From NCBI RefSeq assembly GCF_900496995.4, contig NC_044024.1, forward strand, positions 17,300,698 through 17,364,697: 64,000 bases of DNA, read 5' to 3'. Within the stretch, counting starts at the first letter, position 1. Every line of letters starts with the position of its first letter. The stretch is from Aquila chrysaetos chrysaetos. Taxonomy: Eukaryota; Chordata; Aves; Accipitriformes; Accipitridae. The translations under genes and the position numbers were made by a program. This document shows positions 60,801 through 64,000 of the stretch, in pieces. The notes beneath the pieces were generated by a model that had not been told where the DNA came from, searched no databases, and was given only the letters and a program-made list of their open reading frames with translations.

Positions 60801-63800
60801 GCTCTGAAAGTGCTTAGACCTGCTATGTACCCTCCGCTTCCGCGTGCTTCAGCGTTAGCACAAGGGACACGGAGAAAATGGGTCTGTAGTTGGCTAAATG
60901 CTCAAAGCTAGGAAAAGCCTTCGTGTGTGGAAATGCCGCAAGAGGAAAGCTTTCCAAGGTTATCTGCAGCTCCCGGGCTGAGAAAGGGTGAGAGGAGAAT
61001 TAGGTTGAGCCCAGCAGCCTTCCACTGTGCAGCTGGAGCGCTGCTAGTGTCCAGTTAGTGCTGCGTGCCAGCCTGCTCTCTGCTTTCCTGGCAGTACCGC
61101 CGTGCTGAGCAAGCTTCCCTTAATGGCTCTTGCATTTGGAAATTTGTCTAAAAGTGCTTGCTGTCGCAGCTGTTCAACGTGCTGCTTTGCAGCCATGGCC
61201 GGGCTGGAGCTCTGTGCGTGTGTCTGAAATGTTTCCTGCTGGGGCACAAAGCAAACTGCTTTTGGTGGGGTAGTGCCCCGACTTTGTGGGGAATCGCTGC
61301 GCTGCTGAGGTGGGGTGCTAGAAGAGTGTGTATGTATTTTTTTTATTTTTTTTTTTTTCCTAGGTGTCTCTTGAAAGACAAGAGTTCCTGCTTGTGTCTT
61401 GTGTGTGTGCTGTATAACAACCTGTCTGTTTGCAGCTGGCAATTTGCTGCAAGAGGACCTACATCACATGCAGAATTTGTGACTGCAGTTGAGGGGTGTA
61501 TTGATTTTGTGTACTGTACTGCTCTTCGTCTCTTTGGGGGTCAGGATCATTACAGCTGTGCCAAGAGCTCCTGATTTCTTCCCCCTGTCCCTTAACTGGC
61601 TAAAGCAACCTAATATGCACAGTTTTCTGCAAAATCGGGAAATAGTGTGGAAAAACCAGCATGTGCTCAGAAGCGTGTCACCCAAGTAAATGAAATGGGT
61701 AATGTTGCCTGAGCAAATAGGATTTATAGCAATTTCAATATATGGGTGTGGGGAAAAAATACAGACAAGTGTAATAAAAGAAATATTGGTTGTTTTTTCA
61801 AGCAATCACTGTGTGAAATATTGTCCTTGGGACAGAAAAGTTACCTTGATGCTGAAATAATGCACTCAGCCTCTGCCTGTCAGTGTTATATCAAAGCCTC
61901 AGTAAATTTTTCATTCCCCCAGGCATTATTTTACAGCTGTTGTCCTCCATACCAAACTCCATTCATAACATGTATTTATAGGTGGAGTGATCTTTGAGAT
62001 TCTTCATAATATATAAAAATGAGGAAGCTGCCACAAAATGGCTTTTGGTTTCCTCTGAGACTTGCAAAATAGATGTTAAAAGCAAATGATTTAAAACAGC
62101 AATTTTATTAAAAATGTATTATTGCCATTTGTAGCTTTCACAGCTATTCTCCAGAACTACCCCAGGCTTCCAAGTATGAAGTGTGAAGCTTTGAATCTGC
62201 AGCTTTGTTTTTAGTTTATTTTAAGCTTTGAGGCAACAAATCTGCTGGACCAAATTTATGCCAAATAAACGCGTGCCAGACTTATGCCAGTAGAGCTTCT
62301 GGTTCAGTCTGTCTGTCTCTCTCAATATCTATATTCAGCTGCTTTTTCATTTCAATGGGAGACAATCAAGACAGAGAAACTAAGGACTAGCTATATTCAG
62401 ATCCTTAGTTATGCAGATCAACACCCAGATGGATTTACAAATGTCTAAGGAGGTTATGTGTTTCCTCGCCACTGGTTTTGGGAGGGAGTGACCTACTTAG
62501 GCCTGTCTGAACGCTCTAGTAAATACCTAGGTACCATTTGGGAAAATCACCCGTGGGCCAGATGTATTTTTCCAAATCACCCAGAAGCTGGGGTGGAGGA
62601 GGAATTTCCACCTAGATTTCCATGTTCCAGCTGGTGCCTTCCTCTGTTTAGAGGCCAGGCTGTGCAGCTCTGCTTTGCTGATCTGGGGTCAGAATTTGCA
62701 TATTGATCCAGGTCTCATTTAGCCTTTTATTTACTTCCAGAAGATCAGCATGTACCAGGCTGTATTTCACTGATCAGTCTGTTAAAGTGGTAAAAGTGAT
62801 GGTGTTTAATGAAGACTGATTAAATAGGCCAGACAATGCAGTCAGCAATTAAGATACATAATTCAATAAGAAGATCATGAATCTCTGAAACAAGTAGGAA
62901 TCTACCCAATGTTATCAGTAAGAGGAGTGATCAGCACTTGCGCTGGTAAGTTCCCAAAGCGGCAGGAGGAGGCTGACCCTTAGCTCAATACGTCTCCATC
63001 TGAGGTGTAGGATATTTAGCAAAGGGGGAACACGTTGGTAAAGATGGATAATAGTTTTGAAAAGTTTAAGATTTCAGTGTTTGCTGTGTACCTGTGCTGG
63101 TCCAGATGCACATATGAATTATTTCATGGAGACCGAGCTCTTGAGCCAGAGATGAAACAGGCTTTCATCAGTGATGGAGAAAGGGTTTCCTTAGTGCAGA
63201 AGAACCGCAAGGAATAACATTGTCTCCTGCCTTTGCTGGAAGTACGTGCGGTTGGGGTGAAAGTGTTGCTGTCCTGTGCACGTCTTTTGCACACCAGCAC
63301 AAAGAAGAGCTGGGAGAGAGGTTCATCTTTGCAGGCTGCAGGAGAAAGTTGTGTGTGTGTGTGGTTGGTTTTTTTTTTTTTTTTTTGTTGTTGTTGCAGT
63401 GTTTGGCTTGATGTTGGTTTAGGTAGCTCATTTTTCTTTCCTCTCTAACAACTGAAGAGCAAGATAAAATATAAGTGTAGGAAAGACTTTGACAGTTGAG
63501 TATAACCTATTGATTAAGTTGACATTTATGTCAGCAGTAGTGGAAGAAATTCAGCTCAAGTTAGAGGGTAATGTTTGTGCTGCAAACCCTGCTTTGTGAG
63601 CCTATTTAGTGAGAGAAAACATTTTTTTTTTTTCCTCTCTAAACACAAAGAAGATCTTTACTGCTACATTATGGCATCAAGAAATTACATCATAAATTGC
63701 TATTTTTGTCATTAAAACTGTTGGGCATTTTTTTTAAACCTAAGCCTTCACAAACAAAACAAAATAGAGACATTAAAGCAGATGGGATATACTTCAAGGT

Positions 63801-64000
63801 ACTGACTAGATCACTGCTTTTCCACCTCCTGTTTTTATTATTCCTAGCTTCTGATAATAGCTTCTTTAGAGGAGGTTTTAAAAATGGATTGTCCATGATG
63901 TTCTTCAGTGTCAGATATAAATAAAGGAAAACTGCTGCATGTTATTTTGTTGAAAGCTTCTTGTAGAGCTATGTAATCAGGGCAATTATAACTTCGCCTG
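57881..64000. other. Gene-free spacer to the window end
   Basis: 6.1 kb without a recognised gene or mobile element. Small T-rich tracts (61338-61360, 63370-63386) and a short (GT)n near 63347-63362 are present. The minus open frame at 60169-60546 (125 codons) has no domain I recognise. Confidence 0.5.

Overview
This window is vertebrate nuclear DNA, almost certainly avian and probably from a neoavian bird. Three genes with spliced or single-exon structures are recognisable by protein similarity: CUL4B, MCTS1 and C1GALT1C1 (COSMC). They are neighbours in tetrapods (human Xq24; the equivalent avian chromosome is chromosome 4). The repeat content is bird-like: 5'-truncated CR1 LINEs and solo LTRs of avian endogenous retroviruses, with no Alu, B1 or L1 sequences.

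Layout. Positions 1-12,080 hold the 5' part of CUL4B on the minus strand: five coding exons covering about 300 N-terminal residues, with the remainder of the gene left of the window. Positions 11.56-12.44 kb are its CpG-island promoter. After 3 kb of plain intergenic DNA, a second CpG island (15.34-16.36 kb) starts MCTS1 on the plus strand. MCTS1 is complete: six coding exons from 16,027 to 22,456, 181 residues, with a poly(A) signal at 22,575. C1GALT1C1 lies tail-to-tail with it on the minus strand: one coding exon at 25,907-26,863, a likely non-coding first exon near 27.4 kb, and a third CpG island (27.06-27.96 kb). From 28 to 64 kb I recognise no working gene. That stretch holds a decayed partial duplicate of MCTS1 (31.33-31.57 kb), two solo LTRs, three CR1 fragments plus one doubtful CR1 tail, and AT-rich spacer. 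A third solo LTR sits inside CUL4B intron 2.

Function. The three genes do different jobs. CUL4B is the scaffold of CRL4 ubiquitin ligases. MCTS1 pairs with DENR in translation re-initiation and 40S recycling. C1GALT1C1 is the ER chaperone for the core-1 O-glycan synthase. CUL4B and MCTS1 are divergent, with start regions about 4 kb apart and separate CpG islands; MCTS1 and C1GALT1C1 are convergent, about 2.9 kb apart.

Most notable observations: (1) CUL4B and MCTS1 each carry an intron with clear U12-type (minor spliceosome) signals, and the CUL4B one appears to have AT...AT ends. (2) A degenerate second copy of the MCTS1 last exon and 3' UTR lies 9 kb downstream, beyond C1GALT1C1, and looks like a DNA-level duplication rather than a retrocopy. 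(3) The mammalian alternative CUL4B start (MFPTG...), which reads through a splice acceptor, is present here.
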